In this document: in pieces, positions 42,723 to 53,541 of the stretch
Numbering within the stretch: position 1 is the stretch's first letter
Layout of the letters: each line of letters begins with the position of its first letter
NCBI RefSeq assembly: GCF_000430705.1
Contig: NZ_AUMN01000009.1
Span: 62,001 to 126,000, forward strand
Origin: Arthrobacter castelli DSM 16402
GTDB lineage: Bacteria; Actinomycetota; Actinomycetes; Actinomycetales; Micrococcaceae
Direction: 5' to 3'
DNA length: 64,000 nucleotides
The notes under the pieces: generated by a model
Seen by the model: only the letters and a program-made list of their open reading frames with translations
Told to the model about the DNA's origin: nothing
Database searches by the model: none
Program-made: the position numbers and the translations under genes

Positions 42723-44531
42723 GTGCAAGAATACAGCGTCCCGGTGATGGTGGAATCGCCGCCTGAGAGCAATATCACCGATCTCGTGCTGCGGCAGGCA
42801 AACAAACCGACCAATCCGGCACTCTTCTCCCGCAAGGACGCGGAGGGAAACTTCCGGGACATCACGGCAACGCAGTTCCGCGACGATGTCTCCAAGCTGG
42901 CGAAGGGGCTGATTGCCACCGGCATTGGCCCGGGCGACCGGGTCGGGATCATGGCCCGGACCCGCTACGAATGGGCGCTTGTCGATTTCGCGATCTGGTT
43001 TGCCGGCGCCGTGTCAGTGCCGGTCTATGAAACCTCTTCGGCCAGCCAGGTGGCGTGGAACCTGGGCGATTCCGAGGCTGTGGCGGTCTTCGTCGAATCC
43101 GGCAAGCATCAGGACATCGTCCAGAAGGCTGTCCAATCCGAAGGTCTCGACCGCCTCGAACACATCTGGCAACTGGCCGGCGACGGCCTGGACGAACTGC
43201 GCGAGGCCGGCCACGGGGTCAGCGACGAGGATCTGGAACACCGGCGCACAGCCGCAAACCTTCACGATCTGGCCACCATTATCTACACCTCCGGAACCAC
43301 CGGCCGGCCGAAAGGCTGCGAGCTGACCCACGGCAATTTCGTCGAGCTGTCGGACAATGCCGCGGCCGCGATTCCCGAAGTGGCCCGCGAAGGCGCGCAG
43401 ACCATCATGTTCCTGCCCATGGCCCATGTCTTTGCCCGCTTCATTTCAGTGATGTGTGTCGCGTCAGGCGCGACGGTGGCGCACACCCCGGACATCAAGA
43501 ACCTGCTGCCGGACTTACAGGAATTCCGCCCCACGTTCATCCTTGCCGTCCCCCGCGTCTTCGAGAAGGTCTTCAATTCCTCCAAGCTCAAGGCCGAGGA
43601 TGGTGGCAAGGGCAGGATTTTCACCAAGGCCACCGAAACGGCCATTGCCTACTCAAAGGCGCAGCAGAACGGCTCAGTGGGGCTCGGGCTGAAGCTGCGT
43701 CACGCTGTCTTCGACAGGCTCGTCTACGGCAAGCTGCGCGACGCCATGGGCGGCCGCGTCAAGCACGCGGTCTCGGGCGGCGCCCCCATGGGCGAACGAC
43801 TGGGCCACTTCTTCCACGGCATTGGCCTGACGGTGCTGGAGGGGTACGGCCTGACCGAAACCACTGCCCCGATCTCGGTCACCACGCCTTCACTGATCAA
43901 GATCGGCACCGTCGGGATGCCGCTGCCGGGCAATGCCGTGAAAATCGCCGACGACGGCGAGATCCTGGCCAAGGGCGTGTGTGTCATGCGCGGCTACTAC
44001 AATCGTGATGACCTGACCGAACAGGCATTTGTCGACGGTTGGTTTGCCACCGGGGATCTTGGTGAACTGGACGATTCCGGTTACTTGACGATCACCGGAC
44101 GGAAGAAGGAAATCATCGTCACCGCGAGCGGCAAGAACGTGATTCCCGGGCTGCTGGAGGACCGGATCCGCGCGGATGCCCTGATCTCGCAGTGTGTGGT
44201 GCTCGGAGACCAGCGGCCATTTATCTCGGCGCTGATCACCCTGGATGAGGAAGCGCTGCCGGGATGGTTGGAACGGCACTCGCTGCCGGCCTCGACGACG
44301 CTGCAGCAAGCCTCCGAACATGAGCAGGTGCTGGCCGAGGTCCAGTCATTGATCGACGCGGCCAACGAGACGGTGTCGCAGGCGGAGCAGATTAAGTCGT
44401 TCCGGATCGTGCCGGAGGACTTCACGGAGATGTCCGGGCACCTGACACCGTCGCTGAAGATCAAGCGTGCCCAGGTGTTGAAGGATTATGACTCGCTGAT
44501 CAACGACATCTATATGGCTCCGCGGGCGTAA
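42723..44531 (+). CDS. fadD15: Long-chain fatty acid--CoA ligase (FadD15-like)
   Basis: A 602-residue AMP-forming acyl-CoA synthetase that activates long-chain fatty acids for lipid synthesis or beta-oxidation. The P-loop-like motif is YTSGTTGRPKG. Further conserved segments are LEGYGLTETTAP, ATGDLGELDDSGYLTITGRKKEII and TASGKNVIPG. The GTG at 42723 is preceded by AAGGAG at the right distance, which excludes the upstream in-frame codons. The FadD15 subtype is inferred from synteny with mycobacteria and the domain length. Confidence 0.92.
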   Translation: MQEYSVPVMVESPPESNITDLVLRQANKPTNPALFSRKDAEGNFRDITATQFRDDVSKLAKGLIATGIGPGDRVGIMARTRYEWALVDFAIWFAGAVSVPVYETSSASQVAWNLGDSEAVAVFVESGKHQDIVQKAVQSEGLDRLEHIWQLAGDGLDELREAGHGVSDEDLEHRRTAANLHDLATIIYTSGTTGRPKGCELTHGNFVELSDNAAAAIPEVAREGAQTIMFLPMAHVFARFISVMCVASGATVAHTPDIKNLLPDLQEFRPTFILAVPRVFEKVFNSSKLKAEDGGKGRIFTKATETAIAYSKAQQNGSVGLGLKLRHAVFDRLVYGKLRDAMGGRVKHAVSGGAPMGERLGHFFHGIGLTVLEGYGLTETTAPISVTTPSLIKIGTVGMPLPGNAVKIADDGEILAKGVCVMRGYYNRDDLTEQAFVDGWFATGDLGELDDSGYLTITGRKKEIIVTASGKNVIPGLLEDRIRADALISQCVVLGDQRPFISALITLDEEALPGWLERHSLPASTTLQQASEHEQVLAEVQSLIDAANETVSQAEQIKSFRIVPEDFTEMSGHLTPSLKIKRAQVLKDYDSLINDIYMAPRA

Positions 44532-44627
44532 CCCGGCGCGGGATGGGCACCACCCGGCGCGGGCCGGCACTACCTTGCCCGGGTCGGGATGATCCGGAGC
44601 TATTGCGCGGAGCTATGGCGTGAAGAT

Positions 44628-44668
44628 GCTGCTGGGCCTCCCTGCCCTACACGTCGAGGCCCAGCAGC
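44628..44668. terminator. Hairpin between convergent fadD15 and mtr
   Basis: A perfect 13-base inverted repeat (GCTGCTGGGCCTC at 44628-44640, GAGGCCCAGCAGC at 44656-44668) has a 15-base loop that contains the mtr stop codon. It probably terminates transcription from both sides, although no strong T tract follows on either strand. Confidence 0.55.
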
Positions 44669-46053
44669 GCGTTCTCCACGACCTCGGGCAGGGCCGGATG
44701 GATCCAATACTGACCGCGTGCCATGGTATGGGCGTCCAGCCCGAACGACATCGCCTGAATCAGCGGCTGGACAATCATCGAGGCCTCGTGCCCCATGATG
44801 TGCGCACCCAACAGCTTGCCGGTGCCCTTCTCGGCAAGCAGCTTGACGAACCCGTCGTCGTCCTCCATAGCCCAGCCGTAGGCCGTTGAACCATAGGCCT
44901 GCAACTGCATGCAGACCTCGGTTCCGTTGCGGGCTGCCCAGCGGCGCGCCTCCTCCTCGGTCAGGCCGACGCTGGCGATCTGCGGGCGGGTGAATATTGC
45001 CGCCGGGACGTAGCGGTGGTCGCCGAAGCGCAGATCGTCAGGGTGGACGAGGTTGTGGGAGACCACCCTGGCTTCGTGGTTCGCCACGTGCTTGAGCTGG
45101 TACTCGCTGCTGACATCGCCCAGCGACCACACGCCGTCGACCGCGGAGCCTGCAGCCACGACGCGCTGGTAGTCGTCGACGACGACCCGTCCGTCACCGG
45201 TGACATCAAAGCCCGCCCGGTGCACGTCGAGGGTGTCCGCGTTGGGCCGCCGGCCGGTGGCAACCAGCACAATATCGGCCTGAACCGTGCCGGCATCCGC
45301 TCCATCACCATCGACAAGCGCGGCCGCGACCCGGCCGTCCGGCAACTCAGTGACCGAGCCCGGAACGCGGTTCAGCCGCAAGTCCCACTGCTGTTGCGCC
45401 TGGCGGGTGTAGCCTTCGGACACATCACGGTCCGTGTGCTTGAGCAGCTGGCCCGACCGATTGATTTGGACCACCTCGGAGCCGAAGCTGTCGAAGATGT
45501 GGGCGAACTCGGCGGCGACATATCCTCCGCCGACAATCAGGATCCGGCCCGGCAGTTCCTCGATCCGCATCACCGTGTCCGAGGTGTGAACCTGTGGCAG
45601 GTCCATGCCCGGCACGTCAGGCAACACCGGCCGTGATCCGGCGGCGATGACAATCTGGCCACCTTCCAATTCCGCTCCGGAATCGGTGACCAGCGTCCGT
45701 TCGCCGGTGAAGCGCGCGTGCTCCTGGTACAGGTCGACGTTGTCCAGCTCCACGTCGCGGTAGTTCCGGCCGGCCTCGGAGATAGCGTCGATCCGGCCGA
45801 AGACGCGGTCGCGGATTTTCGGCCAATGCACCGCGTCCACGCGGGCGTCGACTCCCAGATCGGCGGCTTTAACCGTCGAATGTGCCAGCTCGGCGGGGAA
45901 TACGTACATCTTGGTCGGGATGCAGCCGACATTGAGGCAGGTACCACCGAACGTGCCGCCGTCGATAATGGCGACCTTCTTCGAGTCCCAGTCCTCGGTG
46001 ACGAGTGTGTTGCCCGAGCCCGAGCCGATGATGATCAGATCATAGTGCGTCAT
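44647..46053 (-). CDS. mtr: Mycothione reductase
   Basis: Flavoprotein disulfide reductase that reduces mycothiol disulfide (mycothione) using NADPH, the actinobacterial counterpart of glutathione reductase. The 468-residue protein has the redox pair in GGTCLNVGCIPTK (Cys39, Cys44), the FAD loop GSGSGN, the NADPH loop GGGYVAAEFAH, ATGRRPNADTL and the second FAD motif VWSLGDVSSEYQLKHVANHEARVV. The end QYWIHPALPEVVENALLGL, with its catalytic His-Glu pair, closely matches mycobacterial Mtr rather than lipoamide dehydrogenase. It is transcribed toward fadD15. Confidence 0.93.
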   Translation of the reverse strand: MTHYDLIIIGSGSGNTLVTEDWDSKKVAIIDGGTFGGTCLNVGCIPTKMYVFPAELAHSTVKAADLGVDARVDAVHWPKIRDRVFGRIDAISEAGRNYRDVELDNVDLYQEHARFTGERTLVTDSGAELEGGQIVIAAGSRPVLPDVPGMDLPQVHTSDTVMRIEELPGRILIVGGGYVAAEFAHIFDSFGSEVVQINRSGQLLKHTDRDVSEGYTRQAQQQWDLRLNRVPGSVTELPDGRVAAALVDGDGADAGTVQADIVLVATGRRPNADTLDVHRAGFDVTGDGRVVVDDYQRVVAAGSAVDGVWSLGDVSSEYQLKHVANHEARVVSHNLVHPDDLRFGDHRYVPAAIFTRPQIASVGLTEEEARRWAARNGTEVCMQLQAYGSTAYGWAMEDDDGFVKLLAEKGTGKLLGAHIMGHEASMIVQPLIQAMSFGLDAHTMARGQYWIHPALPEVVENALLGLDV

Positions 46054-46102
46054 GCGTTGTACGTTCCCTGCCTCTGCGCTGCCTCTGCGCTGTCTCGTCG
46101 GC

Positions 46103-49100
46103 CTACTCGGCCTGGTCTGGCTGGTCTGGCTGGTCTGCCTTTACGGACACCAGCAGGTCGCCGCCCTGGACCTGCTCGACCTGCGAAATGGCCAGCCGGT
46201 CAACGGTGCCGCCCACCGGCGTCGTGATGGCTGCTTCCATCTTCATCGCTTCGATGGTCGCCACGGAATCCCCGGCGGAGACTTGGTCGCCCTCGGACAC
46301 GGTGACCGTCACCGCACCGGCGAACGGGGCCGCGACGTGGCCGGAGTTGTTCGGGTCTGCCTTCTCGGCCACCTTCTCGTTGCTTTCGATGCTCTGGTCC
46401 CGCACGAGGATGGGCCGCATCTGGCCGTTGAGGGTGCACATCACCGTGCGCATCCCCTTCCCGTCCGCTTCGGAGATGGCTTCCAGCGTCGCGATCAGCC
46501 GCACACCCTGCTCCAGCTCAATGGTGTGCTCCTGGCCCGGGTGCATTCCGAACAAGTAATCGCGGGTATCGAGGACCGAGACATCGCCGTAGATCTCCCG
46601 ATTGTTCAGGAAGTCGCGCGTCGGACCTTCGAACAGCAGCCGGTTGAGCGTCGCCCGCCGGGTGGCCGAGTCCGCCTGCAGACCGGCGCTGTCCTCGTCC
46701 GTCAGGTCCTCGTCGCGGACCTTCACATTCCGCCCCTGAAGTGCCTTGGAACGGAACGGCTCCGGCCAGCCGCCGGGCGGGTCGCCGAGTTCGCCGCTGA
46801 GGAAGGAAATCACCGAGTCCGGGATGTCATAGCTGCGCGGGTTCGCCTCGAAGTCCGCGGGGTCGACGTTGGCACCCACCAGTTGCAGCGCCAGGTCGCC
46901 GACCACCTTCGACGACGGCGTGACCTTCACCAGCCGGCCGAGGATCTTGTCGGCGCTGGTGTACATGTCCTCGATCGCCTCGAAGCGCTCCCCCAGCCCG
47001 AGTGCGATGGCCTGCTGCCGCAGGTTGGACAGCTGACCGCCGGGAATCTCGTGCCGGTAGACGCGCCCGGTGGGCCCGGCCAGGCCGGACTCGAACGGGG
47101 CGTACAACCGGCGCACCGCCTCCCAGTACGGTTCCAGCGCACCAACGGCCTGCACGCTGATGCCGGTATCGCGTTCCGTGTGGGCCAGTGCCGCCACCAG
47201 GGCCGACGCCGGCGGCTGGCTGGTGGTGCCGGCCAGCGTCGCGCTGGCGGTGTCCACGGCGTCCACGCCGGCGTCGATGGCGGCCATCAGCGTGGCCAGC
47301 TGGCCACCGGCCGTATCGTGGGTGTGCAGGTGGACCGGCAGCTCGAACTTCTGACGCAACGCGGAGACCAGCTTCGCCGCGGCCGCCGGACGGAGCAGCC
47401 CGGCCATGTCCTTGATCGCCAGGATGTGCGCGCCGGCGTCGACCATCTGCTGGGCCAGGTCCAGGTAGTAGTCCAGCGTGTAGAGGTTCTCGTCAGGGTC
47501 CAGCATGTCGGCGGTGTAGCACAGCGCCGCCTCTGCCACGGCCTTGCCGGTCTTGCGCACCGCCTTGATGGCGGGGGCCATCTGCGACACATCGTTCAGC
47601 GCGTCGAAGATGCGGAAAATATCGACGCCGGTGTCGGCCGCCTCCTGCACGAAGGCGTCGGTGACCTCCACGGGGTAGGGGGTGTAGCCGACGGTGTTGC
47701 GGCCGCGCAGCAGCATCTGGATGCAGATGTTCGGCACCGCCTTGCGCAGCGTGGCCAGCCGCTCCCAGGGATCTTCACCGAGGAAGCGCAGGGCGACGTC
47801 GTAGGTGGCACCTCCCCAGGCTTCGATGGACAGCAGTTCGGGCGTCAGCTTCGACACCGCCGGGCCGGCCGCCGCGAGGTCGCGGGTCCGCACCCGGGTG
47901 GCCAGCAGCGACTGGTGCGCGTCGCGGAAGGTGGTGTCGGTGACGGCGACCGCTCTCTGGTCCCGCAGCGAGGCGGCGAAACCTTCCGGGCCGAGTTCAG
48001 CCAGCCGCTGCCGCGAGCCGTCCGGCGCCTTGCCGCGCTCCAGCCGGGGCAGCTTCTCCGCCGGATCGAGCGCCACCTTGGCCTCACCGTTGGGCTTGTT
48101 CACGGTGACGTCGGCGAGCCAGCTCAGCAGCTTGGTGCCGCGGTCGGCCGAACCGCGCGCCTGCAGCAGTTCGGGACGTTCGTCGATGAAGGAGGTGGCG
48201 ACGTCGCCGGCCAGGAAGGCCGGATCGTCCAAAACCGCCTGCAGGAACGGAATGTTGGTGGAGACGCCGCGGATGCGGAATTCGGCCAGCGCGCGGCGGG
48301 CGCGGGCGACGGCGGCGGAGTAGTCGCGGCCGCGGCAGGTGAGCTTGACCAGCATGGAGTCGAAGTGCGGACTGATTTCGGCACCCTGGTACACCGTGCC
48401 GCCGTCGAGCCGCACCCCCGCGCCGCCGGCTGAGCGGTAACCGGAGATCTTGCCGACGTCGGGACGGAACCCGTTGGAGGGGTCCTCGGTGGTGATCCGG
48501 CACTGCAGTGCCGCGCCCTGGCGGGTGATCTGGTCCTGCATCAGGCCCAGGTCCTGCAGGCTCTCCCCCGCGGCGATCCGCAACTGGGCCTGGACCAGGT
48601 CGACCTCGGTGATTTCCTCGGTGACGGTGTGCTCGACCTGGATCCGCGGGTTCATTTCGATGAACACATGCTGGCCGGCACGTTCACCGGCGGTATCGAC
48701 CAAAAACTCCACGGTGCCTGCGTTGACGTAGTTCAGCTCCTTGGCGAAGGCGACCGCATCCCGGTGCAGGGCCTGCCGGATCTCCTCGTCCAGCTGGGGA
48801 GCCGGCGCGATTTCCACGACCTTCTGGTGCCGGCGCTGCAGCGAACAGTCCCGCTCGAACAGGTGGACCACGTTGCCCTCGCCGTCGGCGAGGACCTGCA
48901 CCTCAATGTGACGCGGCCGCAACACCGCCTGTTCCAGGAACATGGTGGGATCGCCGAAGGCAGTCTCGGCCTCACGCATCGCAGATTCCAGCGCTGCCTG
49001 CAGGTCTTCGCGCTTCTCCACGCGGCGCATGCCGCGGCCGCCGCCACCGGCCACGGCCTTGGCGAAGATGGGAAACCCGACGTCGTCGGCAGCGACGAGC

Positions 49101-49531
49101 AGCTCATCCAGGTCCGCACTGGGCGCGGTTGACTTGAGGACCGGGACGCCGGCCTTGCGGGCGGCTTCCAAGGCGTGCACTTTGTGGCCTGCCAGCCCCA
49201 GCACTTCGGCGGGAGGGCCGACGAAGGCGATTCCGGCGTCGCGTGCGGCAGTGGCCAGCTCGGGGTTTTCGGAGAGGAAACCGTATCCCGGGTAGATGGC
49301 GTCGCAGCCGGCCTCGGTGGCGATCCGGATGATCTCGTCCACATCCAGGTAGGCACGGACCGGGTGGCCCTCCTCGCCAATCAGATAGGCTTCGCCCGCC
49401 TTCTGCCGGTGGATGGAGTTGCGGTCCTCGTACGGAAATACGGCAACGGTCTTCGCGCCGAGCTCATACCCGGCCCGGAATGCCCGGATTGCGATTTCGC
49501 CACGGTTGGCCACCAGAATCTTAGAGAACAT
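46103..49531 (-). CDS. pyc: Pyruvate carboxylase
   Basis: A biotin enzyme that makes oxaloacetate from pyruvate and bicarbonate for anaplerosis. The 1142-residue single chain has the normal order: biotin carboxylase (FSKILVANRGEIAIRAFRA; ATP-grasp AVAGGGGRGMRRV; MNPRIQVEHTVTE), carboxyltransferase (TTFRDAHQSLLATRVRT; DIFRIFDALND; HLHTHDTAGG) and a biotinyl domain with the lysine in EAMKMEAAI. A Asp-Gln-Pro repeat tail (ADQPDQPDQAE) ends the protein. The leader between 49532 and 49611 contains spaced direct repeats. Confidence 0.97.
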   Translation of the reverse strand: MFSKILVANRGEIAIRAFRAGYELGAKTVAVFPYEDRNSIHRQKAGEAYLIGEEGHPVRAYLDVDEIIRIATEAGCDAIYPGYGFLSENPELATAARDAGIAFVGPPAEVLGLAGHKVHALEAARKAGVPVLKSTAPSADLDELLVAADDVGFPIFAKAVAGGGGRGMRRVEKREDLQAALESAMREAETAFGDPTMFLEQAVLRPRHIEVQVLADGEGNVVHLFERDCSLQRRHQKVVEIAPAPQLDEEIRQALHRDAVAFAKELNYVNAGTVEFLVDTAGERAGQHVFIEMNPRIQVEHTVTEEITEVDLVQAQLRIAAGESLQDLGLMQDQITRQGAALQCRITTEDPSNGFRPDVGKISGYRSAGGAGVRLDGGTVYQGAEISPHFDSMLVKLTCRGRDYSAAVARARRALAEFRIRGVSTNIPFLQAVLDDPAFLAGDVATSFIDERPELLQARGSADRGTKLLSWLADVTVNKPNGEAKVALDPAEKLPRLERGKAPDGSRQRLAELGPEGFAASLRDQRAVAVTDTTFRDAHQSLLATRVRTRDLAAAGPAVSKLTPELLSIEAWGGATYDVALRFLGEDPWERLATLRKAVPNICIQMLLRGRNTVGYTPYPVEVTDAFVQEAADTGVDIFRIFDALNDVSQMAPAIKAVRKTGKAVAEAALCYTADMLDPDENLYTLDYYLDLAQQMVDAGAHILAIKDMAGLLRPAAAAKLVSALRQKFELPVHLHTHDTAGGQLATLMAAIDAGVDAVDTASATLAGTTSQPPASALVAALAHTERDTGISVQAVGALEPYWEAVRRLYAPFESGLAGPTGRVYRHEIPGGQLSNLRQQAIALGLGERFEAIEDMYTSADKILGRLVKVTPSSKVVGDLALQLVGANVDPADFEANPRSYDIPDSVISFLSGELGDPPGGWPEPFRSKALQGRNVKVRDEDLTDEDSAGLQADSATRRATLNRLLFEGPTRDFLNNREIYGDVSVLDTRDYLFGMHPGQEHTIELEQGVRLIATLEAISEADGKGMRTVMCTLNGQMRPILVRDQSIESNEKVAEKADPNNSGHVAAPFAGAVTVTVSEGDQVSAGDSVATIEAMKMEAAITTPVGGTVDRLAISQVEQVQGGDLLVSVKADQPDQPDQAE

Positions 49532-49551
49532 GCTCGCCTATCTTCTTTGGA

Positions 49552-49603
49552 TACTGCTTTCTTGGGGTACTGCCTGCTTGGATACTGCTCACGTGAGTAC
49601 TGC
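49552..49603 (-). repeat. Four spaced GCAGTA repeats in the pyc leader
   Basis: Read on the minus strand, GCAGTA occurs four times at 49603-49598, 49588-49583, 49573-49568 and 49557-49552, spaced by 15, 15 and 16 bases. Each is followed by similar C/A-rich sequence. The repeats lie just before the pyc start and could be a regulator-binding array or a slippage-derived tandem. Confidence 0.7.
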
Positions 49604-49673
49604 GTAACTTACATCAGTTGTCGCGTCATGCGGATTCAGGTTACGGACGACGGCGCTCCCCGCCCGCCGCTGC

Positions 49674-52538
49674 TCAGCTGCCCAATCCGGCCAGTTCCTC
49701 CAGCGACGGGCAGGAGCAGATCAGGTGCCTGTCTCCATACGCCTGGTCGACGCGGCTCACCGGCGCCCAGTACTTATCCCGCGGTTCCACCCCGGCCGGA
49801 TACGCCGCCTCGGCGCGCGTGTAGCTATGGTCCCACTCCCCGGTCAGCGACAATGCCGTATGCGGAGCGTTGACCAACGGGTTGTCGTCGAGCGGCCACA
49901 CCCCGTCCTGAACAGCTGCCATCTCGGCGCGGATGGCGACCATCGCGTCGACGAAACGGTCCAGTTCGGCCAGATCCTCGGACTCGGTCGGCTCCACCAT
50001 CAGCGTTCCCGCCACTGGAAAGGACATGGTCGGGGCGTGGAACCCATAGTCGATCAGCCGCTTGGCGACGTCTTCGACGCTGATGCCGCTGGAGGACGTG
50101 AGCGCGCGCAGGTCGAGGATGCATTCGTGGGCGACCAGAGAATTGGCACCGGTGTAAAGCACCGGGTAATGATCCGCGAGCCGGCTGGCAATGTAGTTCG
50201 CCGACAGGATCGCCACCTGGGTGGCGTTCCGCAGTCCGTCCGGACCCATCATCCTCAGGTAGGCCCAGGAGATAGGCAGGATGGAAGCCGAGCCATAGGG
50301 AGCGGCGGAGACCAGTCCGATGGCGGAATCGTCGCCCAGCTCGCGGGCCGGCAGATACGTGGCCAGGTGCTCCCGCACTCCGATGGGACCGACGCCGGGC
50401 CCCCCGCCTCCGTGTGGGATGCAGAAGGTCTTGTGCAGGTTCAAGTGCGACACATCGGCGCCGAATTCGCCGGGCTTGGCCAACCCAAGCAGTGCATTAA
50501 GGTTCGCTCCGTCCACATACACCTGCCCGCCGGCGTCGTGCACCAGAGAGCAGACCGTGGAGACCTCTGTTTCAAAGACGCCGTGGGTGGACGGGTAGGT
50601 GATCATCATCGCGGCCAGGTCATCCGAATGCTCGCTGACCAGCCGCTTGAGGTCGTCGAGGTCGATATTGCCGCCATCGTCGGTGGTCACGGGCAAAACC
50701 TTCAGGCCGGCCATCACCGCAGAGGCGGCGTTGGTGCCATGCGCGCTTTGCGGGATCAGGCAGATGTTCCGCTCCGGCCGGCCGTTATCCCGGTGGTAGG
50801 CACGGATCGCCAGCAGACCGGCAAATTCGCCCTGGGAACCGGCGTTGGGCTGGATGGAGACCGCGTCGTAGCCGGTCAGTTCGGCCAGCCATTCCTCCAG
50901 TTGGTTGGCCAGTTCCACCATGCCCACGCTGTCCTCGGCCGGGGCGAACGGGTGCAGGTGGGCGAACTCCGGCCAGGTGATGGCTGCCATCTCCGCAGAG
51001 GCGTTCAGCTTCATGGTGCACGAGCCGAGCGGGATCATGCCGCGGTCCAGTGCATAGTCCGCGTCGGCCAGCCGGCGCAGGTAGCGCAGCATCTGCGTCT
51101 CGGAGCGGTACTTGTGGAAAACTTCGTGGGTCAGATAGTCAGTGGTCCGTGCCGCTGCCGGCTCATCCGGGGCGGTCCACGCTTCGGTGCGGTGGCCCAG
51201 CACGTCGGTGACGGCGGCGAGATCGTCGTCGTCGGTGGTCTCATCGGCCGCGACCTGCAGCGTGTCCGGTCCCACCTGCCGCAACAAGTAGCCGGCCCTG
51301 TTGGCGGTGGCGAGGATCCGCACTGCGTTGTGGCCCGCTGCGCCGTCGATCCGGATCCGGACGGTGTCGAAGAAGTTGTCGTGGATAACGGTGTGTCCCG
51401 CATCCCGCGCGGCCTGCGCGATGGCCGCTGCGTAACCGGCGACCCGGTCGGCGATCTGCCGCAGCCCTTCCGGTCCGTGGTAGACCGCGTACATACCGGA
51501 CATCACGGCCAGCAGCACCTGGGCGGTGCAGATATTGGAGGTGGCCTTCTCCCGGCGGATGTGCTGCTCGCGCGTCTGCAGCGCCAGCCGATAGGCCTGC
51601 TGCCCGTCGACGTCCTTGGAGACGCCCACCAACCGGCCGGGCAGTGACCGCTCCAGCTTGTCACGGACCGCCATGTAGCCCGCATGCGGGCCGCCAAAGC
51701 CCATTGGCACTCCGAAGCGCTGAGCGGAGCCGACAGCTACATCGGCCCCGGCAGTGCCCGGAGCCTCCAGCCGGGTCAGGGCCAGCAGGTCGGCGGCGAC
51801 GGCGGCCATCGCGCCGTGTTCGTGCAGCGCTTCGATGACCGGCGCCAGCGGGCGGATGCTGCCGGAGTCGCCGGGGTACTGGATCAGCCCCGCGAAGATT
51901 TCCTCCTGCGGCAGCGGCTCATCCAGGTCATGGACCAGCACCGGGATGTTCAGGGCTTCGGCACGGGTGCGGATGACGGCCAGCGTCTGGGGAAAGACGT
52001 CGGCATCCACCAGGAAGGCCGCATCGTCGGCGGCCTTGCGGTTGGAGCGGCGCATCAGCGTCATCGCTTCGGCCGCCGCCGTGCCCTCATCCAGCATCGA
52101 GGCATTCGCAATGGCCATACCGGTCAGGTCGGCCACCACCGTCTGGAAATTCAGCAATGCCTCCAAGCGGCCCTGGGATATTTCCGGCTGGTACGGGGTG
52201 TAGGCGGTATACCAGGCCGGGTTCTCCAGCACGTTCCGCTGGATGACGCCGGGCGTGTAGGTGCCGTAGTATCCTTGTCCGATCATCGATGTGCGGACGG
52301 TGTTGCGTTTCGCCCAGCCGCGGAGCTCGGAGAGCATTTCCTCTTCCGACGCGGCCTCAGGCAGATTGAGCCGCTCCGTGGACTGAATGGAGGCGGGAAG
52401 CGCCGCCTCGCACAGTTCGTCCAGGGAGCCATAATCCAGCTCACTCAACATATGATGAAGGTCGGACCCCGTTGATACACCGATGTGTCGGCGGCTGAAC
52501 GGTGTCGCCGTATTGCTGCTGGCTTGTTTTTGTTTCAA
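49674..52538 (-). CDS. gcvP: Glycine dehydrogenase (decarboxylating), P-protein
   Basis: The PLP-dependent decarboxylase of the glycine cleavage system, working with lipoylated GcvH. From a TTG at 52538, which has GGAG five bases upstream, the product is 954 residues, the usual single-chain length. It begins [20 protein letters not shown]. Family motifs include [16 protein letters not shown], the first half, and the PLP lysine in [24 protein letters not shown] or GTG codons further upstream would give an odd 87-residue extension into divergent sequence. gcvH is 4 kb away and no gcvT is visible. No glycine riboswitch fits in the short leader. Confidence 0.95.
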   Translation of the reverse strand: MKQKQASSNTATPFSRRHIGVSTGSDLHHMLSELDYGSLDELCEAALPASIQSTERLNLPEAASEEEMLSELRGWAKRNTVRTSMIGQGYYGTYTPGVIQRNVLENPAWYTAYTPYQPEISQGRLEALLNFQTVVADLTGMAIANASMLDEGTAAAEAMTLMRRSNRKAADDAAFLVDADVFPQTLAVIRTRAEALNIPVLVHDLDEPLPQEEIFAGLIQYPGDSGSIRPLAPVIEALHEHGAMAAVAADLLALTRLEAPGTAGADVAVGSAQRFGVPMGFGGPHAGYMAVRDKLERSLPGRLVGVSKDVDGQQAYRLALQTREQHIRREKATSNICTAQVLLAVMSGMYAVYHGPEGLRQIADRVAGYAAAIAQAARDAGHTVIHDNFFDTVRIRIDGAAGHNAVRILATANRAGYLLRQVGPDTLQVAADETTDDDDLAAVTDVLGHRTEAWTAPDEPAAARTTDYLTHEVFHKYRSETQMLRYLRRLADADYALDRGMIPLGSCTMKLNASAEMAAITWPEFAHLHPFAPAEDSVGMVELANQLEEWLAELTGYDAVSIQPNAGSQGEFAGLLAIRAYHRDNGRPERNICLIPQSAHGTNAASAVMAGLKVLPVTTDDGGNIDLDDLKRLVSEHSDDLAAMMITYPSTHGVFETEVSTVCSLVHDAGGQVYVDGANLNALLGLAKPGEFGADVSHLNLHKTFCIPHGGGGPGVGPIGVREHLATYLPARELGDDSAIGLVSAAPYGSASILPISWAYLRMMGPDGLRNATQVAILSANYIASRLADHYPVLYTGANSLVAHECILDLRALTSSSGISVEDVAKRLIDYGFHAPTMSFPVAGTLMVEPTESEDLAELDRFVDAMVAIRAEMAAVQDGVWPLDDNPLVNAPHTALSLTGEWDHSYTRAEAAYPAGVEPRDKYWAPVSRVDQAYGDRHLICSCPSLEELAGLGS

Positions 52539-52631
52539 GTTTGCTCCAATAACGATCCATCCAGTCCATTGCCATTGTAGGTGGCACGACGTCCGTGACG
52601 ACTGACAAAAAGTTAGGTATTGGTTCTTCAA

Positions 52632-53450
52632 GTGCAAGTAGTGAGCATCAGCAGCCTCAAAGGCGGTGTCGGCAAAACGTCGGTCACCCTCGGACTGGCA
52701 TCGGCCGCCCTGGCCGCAGGCACCCGCACACTGGTGGTCGACCTGGACCCGCACGCTGACGCGACAACCGGTCTGGGCGTCCGTGCCCAGAGCGGAACCG
52801 ATATCGGACACATGCTCAAGAATGCCCGCCGGACTGACCCCGTTGCGAACGTGGTTCCCAGCGGGTGGATCCGACGTCGTCGCCAGAACGGCGGCAGGCC
52901 CCCGGTGCTCGACGTCGCCAAGGGGTCGGCGTATACGGCGATCTACGACCGTCCGGACTTGGGCAAACGCGACCTGCGCCGGTTATCCACGCTGCTGTCC
53001 AGGATCGAGAACTACGACCTGGTGCTGGTCGACTGCCCGCCGTCGCTGAACGGGCTGACCCGCATGGCCTGGACGGCGAGCAACCGGGTACTGCTGGTGG
53101 CAGAACCTGCCCTCTTCTCCGTGGCCGGCACGGAACGCACCATGCGCGCCATCGAGGTGTTCAGCAATGAATTCGCCCCGGCACTGGCGCCGGCGGGGAT
53201 CGTTGCCAACCGTGTCCGGTCCAGTTCCAACGAACACACCTACCGGTTGGAGGAGATGCGGACCATGTTCGGCGACCTGCTGCTCTCCCCCACCGTGGGC
53301 GAACAGGCGAACTGGCAGCAGATCCAGGGCGCCGCCCACGCCATCCACCACTGGCCCGGCGAATCCGCCCGGAACGCAGCCGGGGTGTTCGACCAGTTGT
53401 TGGACGGACTGATTTCGAGCGGCCAGGTACGGGACCGCGTCCGCCGGTAG
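52632..53450 (+). CDS. ParA/MinD-like P-loop ATPase (orphan)
   Basis: A 272-residue ATPase of the ParA/MinD group with the deviant Walker A loop [24 protein letters not shown] and the Walker B strand [13 protein letters not shown] 52632 gives the usual N terminus ([12 protein letters not shown]). A TTG four codons upstream is possible. No parB or parS partner lies next to it, so it is unlikely to be the main chromosome-partitioning ParA. In Actinobacteria such orphans often position polar or membrane cargo. It is divergent from gcvP. Confidence 0.9.
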   Translation: MQVVSISSLKGGVGKTSVTLGLASAALAAGTRTLVVDLDPHADATTGLGVRAQSGTDIGHMLKNARRTDPVANVVPSGWIRRRRQNGGRPPVLDVAKGSAYTAIYDRPDLGKRDLRRLSTLLSRIENYDLVLVDCPPSLNGLTRMAWTASNRVLLVAEPALFSVAGTERTMRAIEVFSNEFAPALAPAGIVANRVRSSSNEHTYRLEEMRTMFGDLLLSPTVGEQANWQQIQGAAHAIHHWPGESARNAAGVFDQLLDGLISSGQVRDRVRR

Positions 53451-53541
53451 TAGGCGTGGGTGCGCTGGCCCGCGTGAGCGCCCGCGAGGGAGTGCGTGGG
53501 CGCGGGACTTCCCGTTTGGGCCGCCGCCGGAACTGCTTCCG

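Noticed and set aside
46052-48433. A 793-codon open frame on the plus strand
   Set aside because: Antisense to pyruvate carboxylase; its His/Gln/Gly/Arg-rich composition is a codon shadow.
52539-52631. Possible glycine riboswitch before gcvP
   Set aside because: The divergent gap with the ParA-like gene is under 100 bases and lacks the conserved aptamer, so there is no room for it.
52632-53450. Chromosome-partitioning ParA with parS sites
   Set aside because: No parB gene and no parS-like palindrome (TGTTTCACGTGAAACA type) were seen near it.
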